Shown piece by piece: positions 14,213 to 14,792 of a stretch of DNA of 14,792 nucleotides. Below the pieces are notes generated by a model, which ran no database searches, was not told where the DNA came from, and saw only the letters and a program-made list of their open reading frames with translations. The position numbers and the translations under genes were made by a program. The DNA is from Candidatus Bathyarchaeota archaeon. GTDB taxonomy: Archaea > Thermoproteota > Bathyarchaeia > EX4484-135 > B24-G1. Numbering within the stretch: the stretch's first letter is position 1; each line of letters begins with the position of its first letter. The stretch covers positions 1-14,792 of the forward strand of contig QMYG01000004.1 of the NCBI GenBank assembly GCA_003662535.1, given 5' to 3'.

Positions 14213-14792
14213 ATGGTGAAGGAAATATTCGCAAAGACTATTTTAAATAGACATAAGAAAAGAGATGCGTGGTTTTTAGACGATTACTCTTTGAACCCAT
14301 ACCAGCTCTGCCAATTTAGCTGCATTTATTGCTATATTCGTGGGAGCAAGTACGGAATGAACATGAACAAGGGCCTAGCAGTAAAGATTAACGCCCCGAC
14401 ACTCCTAGAAAAAGCACTACACAAACAAGCCAGAAAAGGAGAGTTCGGAATAATCGCCCTAAGCTCAGCCACAGAGCCTTGGATGCCCATAGAAAAGGAC
14501 TACAAAATAACGAGGAAGTGCCTAGCAGTCATCGCAAACCACAGGTTTCCAATCCACTGCTTAACCAAATCCACTCTAATCCTGAGGGACGTAGACTTAC
14601 TAACGCACATAAACGAGAACGCCATCCTACCCACCGACCTGAGAAGCAAACTCAATCACGGAGCACTAATAACTTTTTCCTTCTCGAGCCTAGACGAGGG
14701 AATCGCAAAAATCTTCGAGCCGAACGCTCCGAAAGTCAAAGAAAGGCTGAAAACCCTGTCGAAGGTCAAGGAAGAAGGCCTACCCACAGGCA
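14213..14792 (+). CDS. Radical SAM protein, SplB-like (5' part only)
   Basis: An ATG at 14213, 6 nt behind GGTGA, opens a frame of 193 codons that runs off the right edge. Residues 27-44 read LNPYQLCQFSCIYCYIRG, with the radical SAM cysteines C33-x3-C37-x2-C40, which should hold the [4Fe-4S] cluster that cleaves S-adenosylmethionine. Further marks are IALSSATEPWMPIEKDYKIT (a glycine-poor ALSS-x-TEPW strand seen in SplB-like proteins), HCLTKSTLILRDVDLL and ITFSFSSLDEGIAKIFEPNA. These match the SplB-related group of archaeal radical SAM proteins, most of unknown substrate. True spore photoproduct repair is unlikely, because archaea make no endospores. It is divergent from the HMG-CoA synthase operon. 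The C-terminal half, which would tell substrate class, lies outside the window. Confidence 0.88.
   Translation, partial: MVKEIFAKTILNRHKKRDAWFLDDYSLNPYQLCQFSCIYCYIRGSKYGMNMNKGLAVKINAPTLLEKALHKQARKGEFGIIALSSATEPWMPIEKDYKITRKCLAVIANHRFPIHCLTKSTLILRDVDLLTHINENAILPTDLRSKLNHGALITFSFSSLDEGIAKIFEPNAPKVKERLKTLSKVKEEGLPTG

Noticed and set aside
1..14792. CRISPR arrays, transposases, riboswitches or T-box leaders
   Set aside because: I found no regularly spaced repeats, no transposase-like product and no leader long enough for a riboswitch; every gap between genes is shorter than 300 bp.

Overview
The window is archaeal chromosome, most likely from a thermophile. The evidence is an archaeal-type HMG-CoA synthase, thiolase and DUF35 cluster, an archaeal/eukaryotic-type glycyl-tRNA synthetase, a tRNA-splicing endonuclease (EndA), an Ogg2-type 8-oxoguanine glycosylase, TATA-like boxes at archaeal spacing, GTG and TTG starts behind GGTG/GAGG ribosome binding sites, and a protein resembling the bifunctional enzyme that makes di-myo-inositol phosphate, a solute of hyperthermophiles. 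I cannot name the lineage; a TACK-type archaeon would fit, but this is a guess. No insertion sequence, CRISPR array, rRNA or phage gene is visible.

Layout. 1-110 (+): the 3' end of an unrecognised gene. 143-1186 (-): a stand-alone tRNA-binding domain like the MetRS beta subunit, then an Ogg2 DNA glycosylase with unusual base composition. 1238-1315 (-): tRNA-Gly(GCC) with encoded CCA. 1361-2578 (-): a class I PLP aminotransferase. 2667-4669 (-): a two-gene operon overlapping by 4 nt, encoding a LutA/HdrB-like CCG-domain protein and a LutB-like LUD/ferredoxin protein. 4670-4939: a divergent AT-rich promoter region with repeated GAGAAAT elements. 4940-8181 (+): a nucleotidyltransferase/CDP-alcohol phosphotransferase fusion with an extra membrane domain, then an uncharacterised membrane-anchored protein. 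It converges, with 4 bp between stop codons, on 8186-11251 (-): endA, a DUF47 PhoU-like gene and glyS. 11345-13990 (-): the mevalonate entry operon (HMG-CoA synthase, thiolase, DUF35). 14213-end (+): the 5' part of an SplB-like radical SAM gene.

How the genes fit together. The three-gene operon supplies HMG-CoA for isoprenoid lipids. By homology the thiolase condenses acetyl-CoA, HMG-CoA synthase adds a third acetyl unit, and DUF35 holds the two enzymes together. The thiolase here has Asp where the nucleophilic Cys should be, which is the most striking oddity in the window. The LutA/LutB pair looks like a partial lactate or 2-hydroxyacid oxidation or electron-transfer module without a visible LutC. 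The inositol-phosphate fusion suggests thermoprotection or inositol lipid synthesis. The rest is translation, tRNA processing and DNA repair housekeeping.

No fully new system can be demonstrated from sequence alone. The best leads are the Cys-less thiolase, the membrane extension of the CDP-alcohol phosphotransferase with its unknown neighbour, a DUF47 frame that extends upstream without a normal start codon, and a strong excess of the hexamer GTAGAC/GTCTAC.
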